From Polynucleobacter sp. 73C-SIWE (lineage in GTDB: Bacteria > Pseudomonadota > Gammaproteobacteria > Burkholderiales > Burkholderiaceae), in NCBI RefSeq assembly GCF_018882465.1, contig NZ_JACVOK010000001.1:1054001-1118000 (forward strand): 64,000 nucleotides of DNA, given 5' to 3'. The notes beneath the pieces are model-generated. The model had not been told where the DNA came from, searched no databases, and worked only from the letters and a program-made list of their open reading frames with translations. Within the stretch, counting starts at the first letter, position 1. The number at the start of each line of letters is the position of its first letter. This document shows, piece by piece, positions 1 to 9,196 of this stretch. A program made the position numbers and the translations under genes.

Positions 1-237
1 CAAAAGTTAGATCATGTCGGCGCCGGATTTAAAGACTTCACTCGGATTGCTGCCTCTAGCCCAGAAATGTGGCGTGATATTTGTTTGGGTAATCGGACTG
101 CCATTCTGAAAGAGTTAGACCAATATTTATTGATCGTGAATCACCTGCGTACATTGGTTGCCGAGAATGATGGCGCGGGCCTAGAAAAGCTATTCAACAA
201 GGCAAGTAAAGCACGACAAAACTTGGATGAGGCTTGA
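1..237 (+). CDS. tyrA: Prephenate dehydrogenase, C-terminal part (partial)
   Basis: This open frame runs in from the left edge and ends at a TGA at 235-237, leaving 78 residues. The translation contains [20 protein letters not shown], typical of the C-terminal helical dimerisation domain of prephenate dehydrogenase, which oxidises prephenate to 4-hydroxyphenylpyruvate in tyrosine synthesis. The stop codon overlaps the ATG of aroA by one base, so the two are probably translationally coupled. The catalytic NAD-binding domain lies outside the window. Position immediately ahead of aroA is usual in Burkholderiales and supports the call. Confidence 0.88.
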   Translation, partial: QKLDHVGAGFKDFTRIAASSPEMWRDICLGNRTAILKELDQYLLIVNHLRTLVAENDGAGLEKLFNKASKARQNLDEA

Positions 238-1562
238 TGGGTCATTTGCCTAGCATTCAGATTGGTCCATTCACGCGAGCTCAGGGCTCGATTGTTTTGC
301 CTGGCTCCAAAAGTATTTCAAACCGCGCACTTCTACTGGCCGCGCTTTCAACAGGCACTACTACGTTAAAGAATTTATTAGATGCTGATGACACACAGGT
401 CATGCGTAATGCCTTGCGTCAACTAGGCCTATCCGTCATTGATCAAGCTGATAAGGTTTGCGTGGTCCAAGGTTGTGGTGGCAAATTTCCTATCCAAGAA
501 GGTGATCTCTTTTTGGGTAATGCAGGCACGGCCATGCGTCCGTTAACTGCCGCTTTAGCAATGCAGGGCGGTAACTACCGCCTATCTGGTGTTGCTCGTA
601 TGCATGAAAGACCGATTCGGGATTTGGTTGATGGACTCCGTCAAGTAGGAGCGAAGATTGAGTACGAATTAGAAGAAGGTTATCCGCCAATTCAAATCTT
701 AGCGGCAGATATTCAGATTAAGGATGTCGTTAAAGTGCGTGGTGATGTATCGAGCCAATTCTTGACTGCATTGCTCATGGCTTTGCCCTTAGTGGCAAAG
801 GATCCTGTCCGCATTGAAGTGATTGGCGAGCTCATTTCACGTCCTTATATTGATATCACCCTGAAATTAATGGCACGCTTTGGTGTAACAGTTGCTTGCC
901 CTGATGCGCAGTCATTTGTGATTCCAGCAAAAACGTCGGATACTGTTTATAAGAGTCCTGGTCAGTTATCGGTTGAGGGAGATGCTTCATCTGCTTCCTA
1001 CTTCTTAGCGCTCGGAGCTATTGGTGCTGGCCCTGTAAGAGTGCTCGGTGTCGGCAATGACAGTATTCAGGGTGATGTGGCATTTGCTGATGCGCTTGCA
1101 TTGATGGGGGCCAATATTTCTGCTGGTGAGGATTGGATTGAGGTGTCTGGCGTAAAAAATGCCAATGGCAAACTCAAGGGGATCACAATAGATTGCACAG
1201 AAATTCCAGATGCAGCGATGACTCTCGCTATCGCGTCCCTATTTGCCGAAGGCCCTACACGCTTGAATAATATTGCGAGTTGGCGCGTGAAAGAAACGGA
1301 TCGTATCGCTGCCATGGCAGCAGAATTAAAAAAAGTTGGTGCGGTTGTTGAAGAGGGTGCCGACTATATTGTTGTGAATGCCCCATCGCAAGGCAATTGG
1401 AAATCGCCCAACGAAGGCATTGATACTTATGATGACCATCGCATGGCGATGTGTTTCTCGCTGGCAGCTTTTGGTCCAAATGCGCTCAAGATCAATGATC
1501 CCAATTGCGTAGCCAAAACCTTCCCAACTTACTTTGCTGAATTTTCAAAGGTAGTGAGCTGA
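237..1562 (+). CDS. aroA: 3-phosphoshikimate 1-carboxyvinyltransferase (EPSP synthase)
   Basis: EPSP synthase transfers enolpyruvate from PEP to shikimate 3-phosphate, the sixth step of the shikimate pathway, in the cytoplasm. The protein is 441 residues, a normal length. Visible motifs are [10 protein letters not shown] near residues 21-30 (substrate and PEP binding), [15 protein letters not shown] around residue 95, and [13 protein letters not shown] near the C-terminus. A TTG at 234 is in frame, but the ATG at 237, overlapping the tyrA stop, is preferred. The cmk start follows after 4 bases, so tyrA-aroA-cmk form one transcription unit. Confidence 0.96.
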   Translation: MGHLPSIQIGPFTRAQGSIVLPGSKSISNRALLLAALSTGTTTLKNLLDADDTQVMRNALRQLGLSVIDQADKVCVVQGCGGKFPIQEGDLFLGNAGTAMRPLTAALAMQGGNYRLSGVARMHERPIRDLVDGLRQVGAKIEYELEEGYPPIQILAADIQIKDVVKVRGDVSSQFLTALLMALPLVAKDPVRIEVIGELISRPYIDITLKLMARFGVTVACPDAQSFVIPAKTSDTVYKSPGQLSVEGDASSASYFLALGAIGAGPVRVLGVGNDSIQGDVAFADALALMGANISAGEDWIEVSGVKNANGKLKGITIDCTEIPDAAMTLAIASLFAEGPTRLNNIASWRVKETDRIAAMAAELKKVGAVVEEGADYIVVNAPSQGNWKSPNEGIDTYDDHRMAMCFSLAAFGPNALKINDPNCVAKTFPTYFAEFSKVVS

Positions 1563-1566
1563 TTTC

Positions 1567-2229
1567 ATGAGTGCTTACCCAGTCATTGCAATCGATGGAC
1601 CGACTGCATCAGGCAAAGGCACGGTTGCTTCATTAGTGGCAGAAATGCTGGGGTTTCATTATCTGGATAGCGGCGCTCTTTATCGGCTGGTTGCTTTGGC
1701 TAGCGAAAAACAGGGTATCGATGTTAAAAATGGCCCTGAATTAGGCCTTTTAGTCGCTAAGTTATTGATTTCATTCAAAAATAGCAATATTTTCTTGGAC
1801 GGTGAGGATGTTACAGATCTCATTCGTACTGAGAGCATTGGCTTGAGAGCCTCCGCAGTCGCAGTTCATCCCGAGGTTCGCTCCGCTTTAGTGGGTCTAC
1901 AGCATAGTTTTCGCCAGTCTCCAGGCTTGGTAGCGGATGGCAGGGATATGGCTAGCGTTATATTCCCAGATGCAGTTTTGAAGGTTTTCTTGACTGCAAC
2001 AGCAGCTGCCAGAGCCGAACGACGCTATAAGCAATTGATAGCTAAGGGAATTTCTGCTAAACTTACCGACTTACTGCAAGATTTGCAGGAGCGCGATGCT
2101 AGAGACAGTAGTCGTGGTACCGCACCCTTACTAGTTGCAGATGGTGCAAAAGTGCTTGAAACATCAGATTTATCGATAGATCAAGCAGTTAAGACAGTTT
2201 TGGATTGGTATCAATCTGCGATTGCTTAG
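1567..2229 (+). CDS. cmk: Cytidylate kinase
   Basis: Cytidylate kinase phosphorylates CMP and dCMP with ATP. The 220-residue protein opens with the P-loop GPTASGKGT at residues 11-19, followed by YLDSGALYR, a nucleoside monophosphate binding motif, and later [13 protein letters not shown] and RAERRYKQL (NMP-binding and lid regions). The length is normal for the family. The gene lies 4 bases after aroA and upstream of rpsA, an arrangement shared with many proteobacteria. Nothing unusual is seen. Confidence 0.96.
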   Translation: MSAYPVIAIDGPTASGKGTVASLVAEMLGFHYLDSGALYRLVALASEKQGIDVKNGPELGLLVAKLLISFKNSNIFLDGEDVTDLIRTESIGLRASAVAVHPEVRSALVGLQHSFRQSPGLVADGRDMASVIFPDAVLKVFLTATAAARAERRYKQLIAKGISAKLTDLLQDLQERDARDSSRGTAPLLVADGAKVLETSDLSIDQAVKTVLDWYQSAIA

Positions 2230-2273
2230 TTTTATCAGTAGTAGTAGTGAGTTGTAGAGGTAGTTTTGGTGTC

Positions 2274-2328
2274 TTAAGAAACTCCACAACGCGATTATTT
2301 CATTAGCGTGTTTCTTTAAGGCTTTTTT
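2274..2328 (+). terminator. Possible hairpin with T tract between cmk and rpsA
   Basis: TTAAGAAAC at 2274-2282 can pair with GTTTCTTTAA at 2310-2319 with one bulged T, and an inner ACGC/GCGT pair (2289-2292, 2306-2309) extends the structure. A run of six T follows at 2323-2328. It may end part of the aroA-cmk transcript or fold in the rpsA leader. The large internal loop keeps confidence moderate. Confidence 0.45.
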
Positions 2329-2336
2329 AATCTAAC

Positions 2337-2355
2337 CCGTCGGGCCTTCTGACGG
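2337..2355 (+). promoter_or_regulatory. Hairpin in the rpsA leader
   Basis: CCGTC (2337-2341) pairs with GACGG (2351-2355) around a 9-base loop, 16 bases upstream of the rpsA ATG. No clear Shine-Dalgarno sequence precedes that ATG. In Escherichia coli the rpsA leader also lacks a strong Shine-Dalgarno and uses folded RNA that S1 recognises for autogenous control. An equivalent role here is inferred, not shown. Confidence 0.4.
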
Positions 2356-2371
2356 CACAAAGTGAATACAC

Positions 2372-4045
2372 ATGTCTGAATCATTTGCAGAATTATTTGA
2401 AGAATCATTAACCCGATCGAATATGAAGACCGGCCAAGTTATTTCGGCTGAAGTTCTTCGCATCGACCATAACTTCGTCGTTGTTAACGCTGGCTTAAAG
2501 TCTGAAGCGTTTATTCCTGTTGAAGAATTCCATAACGACGCTGGCGAGATTGAAGTAGCTCCTGGCGATTTCGTTTCTGTTGCTATCGATGCCCTTGAAA
2601 ACGGCTATGGCGACACTATCCTCTCCCGTGACAAAGCAAAGCGCTTGGCATCATGGATGAATTTGGAAAAAGCTCTTGAGCAAGCTGAGATCGTTACCGG
2701 TACTGTTACCGGTAAGGTCAAAGGCGGCTTGACTGTGATGGTGAACGGTATCCGCGCATTCTTGCCTGGATCACTCGTTGATACACGTCCAATTAAAGAC
2801 ACCAGTCCTTACGAAGGTAAGACGATGGAGTTCAAGGTTATCAAGCTTGATCGTAAGCGTAACAACGTAGTGTTGTCACGTCGTGCGGTTGTTGAAGCTA
2901 GCCAAGGTGAAGAGCGTGCTAAGTTGATGTCTAACCTTAAAGAAGGCGCAGTTGTTACTGGTCTCGTTAAGAACATCACTGATTACGGCGCATTCGTTGA
3001 CCTCGGTGGTATTGATGGTCTCTTGCACATTACCGATTTGGCATGGCGTCGTGTGCGTCACCCAAGCGAGATGTTGACTGTTGGTCAAGAAGTTACCGCA
3101 AAGATTTTGAAGTTCGATCAAGAGAAGAACCGTGTTTCACTCGGCGTGAAGCAACTTGGTGATGATCCATGGGTTGGTATCGCTCGTCGCTATCCACCGA
3201 ACACCCGTTTATTCGGCAAAGTAACTAATTTGACTGATTACGGCGCATTCGTAGAAATCGAATCTGGTATCGAAGGTTTGGTACACGTTTCTGAAATGGA
3301 TTGGACTAACAAGAATGTTGCTCCAAGTAAAGCTACTGCATTAGGAACCGAAGTTGAAGTAATGGTTCTGGATATTGATGAAGACAAGCGCCGCATTAGC
3401 TTGGGCATCAAGCAGTGCAAAGCAAATCCATGGGAAGAGTTCTCACGCGCTCAACAAAAAGGCGACAAGCTTACTGGCGCAATTAAGTCGATTACCGACT
3501 TTGGTGTGTTCATTGGCTTGCCTGGCGGCATCGACGGTTTAGTTCATCTTTCTGATATCTCTTGGAATGAACCAGGCGAAGAAGCTGTTAAGAAATACAA
3601 AAAAGGTGATGAAGTTGAAGCCACCGTATTGGCAATTGATGTTGAGAAAGAGCGTATTTCTCTGGGTATCAAACAATTGTCTGGTGACCCATTCAACAAC
3701 TACACATCCGTAAGCGACAAGGGTAGCCTTGTTACTGGTACTGTGAAGGCTGTTGATGCTAAGGGTGCAACTATTCACTTGGCTGATGAAGTTGAAGCTT
3801 ATTTGCGCGCTTCTGAGATCTCAACCGATCGCGTTGAAGATGCACGCAATGTATTGAAAGAAGGCGATAGCGTTACTGCAATGATCATTAATATTGATCG
3901 TAAGTCACGCGTAATCAATCTTTCAATCAAAGCAAAAGACAGTTCTGATCAACAAGATGCAATGAGCAAGCTCCAGGGTGATGCGCAGTCTGGCACAACC
4001 AATTTGGGTGCTTTGTTAAAAGCAAAAATGGACAATCAGGGTTAA
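2372..4045 (+). CDS. rpsA: 30S ribosomal protein S1
   Basis: S1 binds mRNA on the small ribosomal subunit and allows initiation on structured or weak leaders. The 557-residue product, the same length as the E. coli protein, starts [13 protein letters not shown] and carries six S1 (OB-fold) repeats. Four central copies each show a version of the signature G-x-V-x-x-I-T-D-Y/F-G-A-F-V followed by G-x-x-GLxHxSD and RISLGIKQ. The C-terminal repeat is more divergent, as usual. It sits between cmk and ihfB, a classical arrangement, and is followed by a strong terminator. Confidence 0.98.
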   Translation: MSESFAELFEESLTRSNMKTGQVISAEVLRIDHNFVVVNAGLKSEAFIPVEEFHNDAGEIEVAPGDFVSVAIDALENGYGDTILSRDKAKRLASWMNLEKALEQAEIVTGTVTGKVKGGLTVMVNGIRAFLPGSLVDTRPIKDTSPYEGKTMEFKVIKLDRKRNNVVLSRRAVVEASQGEERAKLMSNLKEGAVVTGLVKNITDYGAFVDLGGIDGLLHITDLAWRRVRHPSEMLTVGQEVTAKILKFDQEKNRVSLGVKQLGDDPWVGIARRYPPNTRLFGKVTNLTDYGAFVEIESGIEGLVHVSEMDWTNKNVAPSKATALGTEVEVMVLDIDEDKRRISLGIKQCKANPWEEFSRAQQKGDKLTGAIKSITDFGVFIGLPGGIDGLVHLSDISWNEPGEEAVKKYKKGDEVEATVLAIDVEKERISLGIKQLSGDPFNNYTSVSDKGSLVTGTVKAVDAKGATIHLADEVEAYLRASEISTDRVEDARNVLKEGDSVTAMIINIDRKSRVINLSIKAKDSSDQQDAMSKLQGDAQSGTTNLGALLKAKMDNQG

Positions 4046-4051
4046 AGCAAT

Positions 4052-4088
4052 ATCGCCGCTTTCCATTAGGAGAGCGGCGATCTTTTTT
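4052..4088 (+). terminator. Rho-independent terminator after rpsA
   Basis: A perfect 9-bp stem, ATCGCCGCT (4052-4060) with AGCGGCGAT (4073-4081), encloses a 12-base loop and is followed by six T (4083-4088). It begins a few bases after the rpsA stop and reaches almost to the ihfB start, so ihfB depends on read-through or its own promoter. Confidence 0.85.
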
Positions 4089-4096
4089 GATAGATC

Positions 4097-4441
4097 ATGA
4101 CAGATCAAGAGCAACAAGCCATTACTCGCTCCGAACTAGTGGAGAGCCTCGCGGAACAATTTCCGCAGCTTTTACCTAGGGATGTGGAGCTAGCAGTAAA
4201 AACTTTGCTGGACACCATGACTCATGCTTTGGCTGAGGGTAAGCGTATTGAGTTGCGCGGCGTTGGAAGTTTTGTACTTCACCATCGTCCTGCGCGCACT
4301 GGTCGTAATCCCAAGTCTGGAGATAAGGTCTTGATTCCAGAAAAACGCGTTCCGCATTTCAAGCCTGGCAAAGAGTTGCGCGAGCGAGTGGACTATAAGC
4401 CACTGAAACAGGCGGGCCCCAAAGAGGGTTCCGGTGCCTAA
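4097..4441 (+). CDS. ihfB: Integration host factor subunit beta
   Basis: IHF beta pairs with IHF alpha to bend DNA at specific sites in recombination, replication and transcription. The 114-residue protein contains the HU/IHF core: [14 protein letters not shown] at the N-terminus, [22 protein letters not shown] (the beta arm with the conserved RxGRNP tip) and [14 protein letters not shown]. It is about 20 residues longer than the E. coli subunit because of a charged, glycine-rich C-terminal tail, as in several betaproteobacteria. Its position after rpsA is conserved. Confidence 0.95.
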   Translation: MTDQEQQAITRSELVESLAEQFPQLLPRDVELAVKTLLDTMTHALAEGKRIELRGVGSFVLHHRPARTGRNPKSGDKVLIPEKRVPHFKPGKELRERVDYKPLKQAGPKEGSGA

Positions 4442-4460
4442 CATTCAGGCTCATCCTCAG

Positions 4461-4484
4461 TGGTCCATACGGGCCATTTTTTTA
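4461..4484 (+). terminator. Rho-independent terminator after ihfB
   Basis: TGGTCC (4461-4466) pairs with GGGCCA (4471-4476), including one G-T pair, around a 4-base loop, followed by a run of seven T. It lies in the 60-base gap between ihfB and lapB where lapA is found in many relatives. Confidence 0.6.
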
Positions 4485-4501
4485 TTTAATTTCTGTACGC
4501 C

Positions 4502-5713
4502 ATGATTCAGATAGCGACATCTTGGCTATTGCTACTACCGGTTATGTTCGGTATTGGGTGGTTAGCATCGCGCTGGGATTTGCGTCTTGAGAACCGTATG
4601 GATGAGCGCGAGCGCATGCGTCAGCAGCGCTCAACCTTTAAAGGTTTAAGTCTTTTATTAAATGAGCAGCCAGATCAAGCGATTGAAACCTTAGTCAAAA
4701 TTGCGCAATTAGATCCTGAAACGGTTGAGCTACATTTTTCATTGGGTAATTTATTCCGTCGCCGCGGTGAAACTGAACGAGCCATTAAGGTGCATCAGCA
4801 TCTAGCTAATCGCGATGACTTAAAGCCGCGCGATCGTGATCATGCTGCCTACGAATTAGGCCGTGATTTTTTACGTGCTGGTCTGCTAGATCGTGCTGAA
4901 GCTTCATTAAATCGTGTGGGTGAAGGTAAGTTTGCAGTTCCGGCAAAAGAAAGTTTGCTTGAAATGTATCAAGTTGAGCGTGATTGGAAAAAAGCCATCA
5001 TTGCTGCCCATGAATTAGAGACGCTGCAAGGCAAATCTCATCAAACTGAGATTGCCCAGTTTCATTGTGAATTAGGTCAAGAGGCCTTACGTCGCAAAGA
5101 TCTGCAGGAAGCAGAGCAGTCAATACAAAGAGCTTTGCAAGCAGTGCCGAATCATGCTCGTGCATTGATTTTGCAGGGTGATTACTTAATGGCCATGGAA
5201 CGTCCAGCACAAGCAATTGATGCTTGGGGCTTAGTGCCCGCATCTCATCCGGCTTATATGCATTTATTGGCAGATCGCTGGATGATTGCTCATACTGCAA
5301 TTCATCAGGTTGATGCAGGTTTGGATCTTCTGTGTAATTTGCTAAAGACTCAGGCTTCTGGTGAGTTGTTAGATCTAGTGCATAAGCAGCTGATGCACAT
5401 TCGGGGGCCTCAAGCAGCCAACATCATGCTTGCTGATGTCATGCAGCATTCACCTAGTTTAAGTGCGCTATCTAAGTTGGCTGAAACTCGCCTGGCTTTA
5501 GAAGAGGGTAGCGCCAATCCAGAGAGAGTCCTGGAGTTGCAATCGATTCTGAATCTATTACGTCAGCGCACTACCAGTCTAGCTAGATATACTTGTGGTA
5601 ATTGCGGCTTTAGGGCGCGGAGATTTTATTGGCAGTGTCCTGGTTGTAATCATTGGGAGGCATACTCCCCAAGACGTACTGAAGGAGCTGCACCAAGCGG
5701 CCCTTCAATGTAA
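4502..5713 (+). CDS. lapB: Lipopolysaccharide assembly protein B (TPR and rubredoxin-like)
   Basis: LapB (YciM) is an inner-membrane protein with a cytoplasmic TPR domain. In E. coli it promotes FtsH-dependent turnover of LpxC and so limits LPS synthesis. The 403-residue protein has one N-terminal membrane segment (about residues 4-24), a charged linker, several TPR-like helical pairs, and a C-terminal rubredoxin-like metal-binding element with CGNCGF and CPGCNHW. Full length matches the family. lapA, normally just upstream, is absent from the 60-base gap after ihfB. Confidence 0.9.
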   Translation: MIQIATSWLLLLPVMFGIGWLASRWDLRLENRMDERERMRQQRSTFKGLSLLLNEQPDQAIETLVKIAQLDPETVELHFSLGNLFRRRGETERAIKVHQHLANRDDLKPRDRDHAAYELGRDFLRAGLLDRAEASLNRVGEGKFAVPAKESLLEMYQVERDWKKAIIAAHELETLQGKSHQTEIAQFHCELGQEALRRKDLQEAEQSIQRALQAVPNHARALILQGDYLMAMERPAQAIDAWGLVPASHPAYMHLLADRWMIAHTAIHQVDAGLDLLCNLLKTQASGELLDLVHKQLMHIRGPQAANIMLADVMQHSPSLSALSKLAETRLALEEGSANPERVLELQSILNLLRQRTTSLARYTCGNCGFRARRFYWQCPGCNHWEAYSPRRTEGAAPSGPSM

Positions 5714-5750
5714 TTGTCTTCAATACATTAGAGATTAATTAGGAGTTCAT

Positions 5751-7115
5751 TTGAAAGTCACTATCATCGGCAGCGGTTACGTAGGTTTAGTTACCGGCGC
5801 TTGCTTAGCAGAGCAGGGTAATAATGTTTTCTGCTTAGATCTAGATCCTAAAAAAATTGATATTTTGAATTCTGGTGGCGTTCCTATTTATGAGCCGGGA
5901 TTGAAAGAGATGATTGAACGCAATCGTGCCGCAGGTAGATTGCAGTTCTCTACCGATATTGCCGAATCTGTTGCCCATGGAGATATTCAATTTATTGCAG
6001 TGGGTACACCTCCCGATGAGGATGGCTCTGCTGATCTCCAATATGTTGTTGCCGCCGCTCGTAATATTGGACGTCATGCGACCAGCCCTAAGGTCATTGT
6101 CGATAAATCTACTGTGCCAGTCGGTACTGCAGATAAGGTATCCGCCGCCATCAAAGAGGAGTTAGAAAAAAGAGGGCAGCCAGCTGACTTGTGTTCGGTA
6201 GTCTCTAATCCAGAGTTTTTAAAAGAAGGCGCAGCAGTAGAAGACTTTATGCGCCCTGACCGGATCGTCATTGGCACAGAAAATACGCCAGCAGGCTTGC
6301 GTGCTAAAGACCAGATGCGCAAGCTCTATGCACCATTTAATCGTCACCATGAACGTACTTATTACATGGATGTGAAGAGTGCAGAGTTAACCAAATATGC
6401 GGCAAATGCCATGTTAGCTACTCGCATCTCTTTTATGAATGAGTTGGCAAACTTGGCAGATTTAGTTGGCGCGGATATTGAAGCTGTGCGTCAAGGTATT
6501 GGCTCTGACTCCCGTATTGGTTATGGATTTTTATATTCAGGAACTGGTTACGGTGGCTCTTGTTTTCCAAAGGACGTCTCGGCTCTATCTAAAACGGCTA
6601 GGGAGTATGGCAGAGATCTCAAGATTCTGGATGCTGTAGAAGCGGTGAATGAACTCCAGAAATACATCTTGGTTGAAAAGATCGAAAAACGCTTCGGTAA
6701 AGATCTTAAGGGCATGAAATTTGCGCTTTGGGGCTTGGCATTTAAGCCCAATACTGACGATATGCGTGAGGCTCCAAGCCGCGTGATCATTCAAGAGTTG
6801 GTAAAGCGCGGCGCCTCAGTGGTTGCTCATGATCCAGTGGCGATGCCAGAAGCTCAGCATTGTTTGGATTTGGATTTCAAGGCCAATGCAGAGGGTCTCA
6901 AGAAAGTCTCCATGGTGGATAGCCCAATGGCAGCCTTAGAGGGTTGCGATGCACTGGTGATTGTGACTGAGTGGAAGGCTTTCCGTAGTCCAGACTTTGA
7001 CCAAGTGATGCAAAAACTCACGCGCCCAATCATTTTTGACGGCCGTAATCTCTATGAACCAGGTGCTATGCAGGAACTGGGTATTGAGTACTACGGTATT
7101 GGGCGACATAATTAA
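5751..7115 (+). CDS. ugd: UDP-glucose 6-dehydrogenase
   Basis: The enzyme oxidises UDP-glucose to UDP-glucuronate with two NAD+, supplying surface polysaccharide precursors. The start is TTG at 5751 behind a good AGGAG; the protein begins [21 protein letters not shown], the Rossmann nucleotide-binding motif. The catalytic cysteine motif [12 protein letters not shown] is present, as are the central helical dimerisation region and the C-terminal UDP-binding domain ([19 protein letters not shown]). At 454 residues it is complete. The next gene starts 19 bases after its stop. Confidence 0.95.
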   Translation: MKVTIIGSGYVGLVTGACLAEQGNNVFCLDLDPKKIDILNSGGVPIYEPGLKEMIERNRAAGRLQFSTDIAESVAHGDIQFIAVGTPPDEDGSADLQYVVAAARNIGRHATSPKVIVDKSTVPVGTADKVSAAIKEELEKRGQPADLCSVVSNPEFLKEGAAVEDFMRPDRIVIGTENTPAGLRAKDQMRKLYAPFNRHHERTYYMDVKSAELTKYAANAMLATRISFMNELANLADLVGADIEAVRQGIGSDSRIGYGFLYSGTGYGGSCFPKDVSALSKTAREYGRDLKILDAVEAVNELQKYILVEKIEKRFGKDLKGMKFALWGLAFKPNTDDMREAPSRVIIQELVKRGASVVAHDPVAMPEAQHCLDLDFKANAEGLKKVSMVDSPMAALEGCDALVIVTEWKAFRSPDFDQVMQKLTRPIIFDGRNLYEPGAMQELGIEYYGIGRHN

Positions 7116-7134
7116 GAAAATACAAAATAGTCCT

Positions 7135-8064
7135 ATGGAAAAAGCGAACCGAGACCAGTTTTCTAAAACCCGTTTATTAGTGGTTGGCGATGTCATGCTT
7201 GATCGCTACTGGTTTGGCGATACCAATCGGATTTCTCCTGAGGCTCCTGTTCCAGTTGTACAGGTTGGCAAGATCGATGAGCGTTTAGGTGGAGCGGCGA
7301 ACGTTGCTCGTAACGTTGCGGCATTAGGCGCCAATACAACCATTCTCGGTATTGTTGGTAATGATGAGCCTGGCAAGCGGGTTGTCGATTTATTGAAATC
7401 AGGTGGCGTTGATAGTCAGCTAGAAATTGATGTCGATGTACCAACAATTGTGAAGTTGCGTGTGATTGCTCGTCAGCAACAGTTAATTCGCCTTGACTTT
7501 GAAGAGACCCCTAGTGAAAAGGCTTTGGCTCATAAATTAGAGCGTTTTGAAAAATTAGTTGGTAGCGCTGATGTTGTGATTTTGTCTGATTACGGCAAGG
7601 GGGCGTTAGGTCAGGTGGCTCATATGATTGAGCAGGCTAGGGCGCAGAACAAAGTTATCTTGGTTGATCCTAAGGGCGAGGACTACGAAAAGTATCGTGG
7701 CGCTACTGTCTTAACTCCAAACCGCAGTGAGTTGCGTCAGGTAGTTGGCAAGTGGACTAGCGAAGAGGATCTCGCCAATAAGGCTCAAGCACTCAGAAAG
7801 TCATTAGATCTTCAGGCATTGCTGCTGACTCGCTCAGAAGAGGGTATGAGTTTATATACCGAAGCTGGTGTTAGCCACGTCAATGCGCAGGCACGCGAGG
7901 TGTTTGATGTGTCTGGTGCTGGTGATACCGTCATCGCAACCTTAGCTGTTGCTTTAGCTGCGAAGTGGCCTATAGAGAAAGCAATAGCTTTGGCAAATCG
8001 GGCTGGCGGTATTGTTGTTGGCAAACTTGGAACTGCAACCGTTACTTCAGAGGAACTACAGTGA
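7135..8064 (+). CDS. hldE: D-glycero-beta-D-manno-heptose-7-phosphate kinase
   Basis: This PfkB-family kinase phosphorylates heptose 7-phosphate at C1 on the route to ADP-heptose for the LPS core. The open frame extends upstream into ugd, but ATG 7135 ([19 protein letters not shown]) gives a normal start, since [15 protein letters not shown] is the family's N-terminal strand. The PfkB signatures [11 protein letters not shown] and DVSGAGDTV are visible. At 309 residues it has only the kinase half of E. coli HldE; the nucleotidyltransferase domain must be elsewhere, so rfaE1 would also be an apt name. Its stop overlaps the hldD GTG start. Confidence 0.92.
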   Translation: MEKANRDQFSKTRLLVVGDVMLDRYWFGDTNRISPEAPVPVVQVGKIDERLGGAANVARNVAALGANTTILGIVGNDEPGKRVVDLLKSGGVDSQLEIDVDVPTIVKLRVIARQQQLIRLDFEETPSEKALAHKLERFEKLVGSADVVILSDYGKGALGQVAHMIEQARAQNKVILVDPKGEDYEKYRGATVLTPNRSELRQVVGKWTSEEDLANKAQALRKSLDLQALLLTRSEEGMSLYTEAGVSHVNAQAREVFDVSGAGDTVIATLAVALAAKWPIEKAIALANRAGGIVVGKLGTATVTSEELQ

Positions 8065-9080
8065 CTATTATCGTAACTGGCGCTGCTGGTTTTATCGGTG
8101 CAAATATTGTTCAAGCGCTTAATGCGCGTGGTGAAAAAAATATTATTGCGGTTGATGATCTTCGTCCCGCCGATAAGTATCGTAACCTTGCTGACCTAGA
8201 CATCATTGATTATCTTGATAAAGATGAGTTCCTAGAGGCGTTTAGAAGTGGCAAGTTTGGTAAGGTCAAAGCAGTTTTTCATGAGGGTGCTTGCTCTGAC
8301 ACCATGGAGACTGATGGCATTTTCATGATGGCGAACAACTATCGCTACACCATGGACTTGCTAGATATTTGCACTGCTCAAAAAGTACAACTTCTGTATG
8401 CTTCATCAGCAGCCACCTACGGCGGCTCCGATGTTTTTGTAGAGAGTCGTGAGCATGAGAAACCACTCAATATCTATGGCTACTCTAAGTTCTTATTTGA
8501 TCAAGTTATGCGTCAGCGTTTTGCAGAAAAGGCAAATGCTACTCAGGTAGTTGGTTTCCGTTATTTCAATGTATACGGTCCACGCGAGTCCCATAAAGGT
8601 CGTATGGCATCTGTGGCTTTTCATCAATATCACCAGTACAAGGCCAATGGCCATGTAAAGCTTTTTGGTGAATATGGTGGTTATGGTCCGGGCGAACAAA
8701 GTCGTGACTTTGTTTCAGTTGAGGACGTTGTAAAAGTAAATCTCTACTTCTTAGATCACCCGGAAATCAGCGGCATCTTCAATTTAGGTAGTGGTCGTGC
8801 ACAACCCTTTAATGATGTTGCTCACGCCGTAGCTAATGCAATGCGTAAGCTTGATAAAGCCAAGCCAGCAACATTGCAGGAATTAGTAAAAGAAAAAGCC
8901 ATTGAGTACATTCCATTCCCAGATGCACTTAGAGGTAAGTACCAGTGCTTTACTCAAGCTGATCTCACCAAGCTCAGAGCTGCTGGCTACACAGAGTCCT
9001 TCCTAGATGTTGAGCAGGGTGTAGGTCGCTATATTGAATGGTTAGAGGCGAACTCTGGTTTCTTAGCTAATCCCCTTTAG
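8061..9080 (+). CDS. hldD: ADP-glyceromanno-heptose 6-epimerase
   Basis: HldD epimerises ADP-D-glycero-D-manno-heptose to the L-glycero form used in the LPS inner core. The start is GTG 8061, overlapping the upstream stop (GTGA), with the protein beginning [16 protein letters not shown], the NAD(P)-binding motif of short-chain dehydrogenases. The catalytic tyrosine-lysine pair is in [10 protein letters not shown], and [19 protein letters not shown] matches the epimerase substrate region. It has 339 residues. It belongs with the kinase gene upstream in one ADP-heptose operon. Confidence 0.95.
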   Translation: MTIIVTGAAGFIGANIVQALNARGEKNIIAVDDLRPADKYRNLADLDIIDYLDKDEFLEAFRSGKFGKVKAVFHEGACSDTMETDGIFMMANNYRYTMDLLDICTAQKVQLLYASSAATYGGSDVFVESREHEKPLNIYGYSKFLFDQVMRQRFAEKANATQVVGFRYFNVYGPRESHKGRMASVAFHQYHQYKANGHVKLFGEYGGYGPGEQSRDFVSVEDVVKVNLYFLDHPEISGIFNLGSGRAQPFNDVAHAVANAMRKLDKAKPATLQELVKEKAIEYIPFPDALRGKYQCFTQADLTKLRAAGYTESFLDVEQGVGRYIEWLEANSGFLANPL

Positions 9081-9151
9081 GCTATAAAAAGCATCTTTTA
9101 TAGATGCTAATCTTGAAGGATAGCTAGAAGACAGCGCTAAGCGCTCCCATA

Positions 9152-9187
9152 CTAGTTTTGAGCTAATATACCCCTTATAAAAACTAG
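9152..9187 (+). promoter_or_regulatory. Inverted repeat around a possible -10 element, upstream of the CHAT gene
   Basis: CTAGTTTT (9152-9159) is repeated inverted as AAAACTAG (9180-9187), 20 bases apart. A TAATAT that could serve as a -10 box lies inside at 9164-9169, and the CHAT gene starts at 9197. The layout would suit an operator, but no binding protein can be named. A separate small hairpin, AGCATCT/AGATGCT at 9090-9108, follows hldD without a T tract. Confidence 0.35.
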
Positions 9188-9196
9188 GGGAATCCT

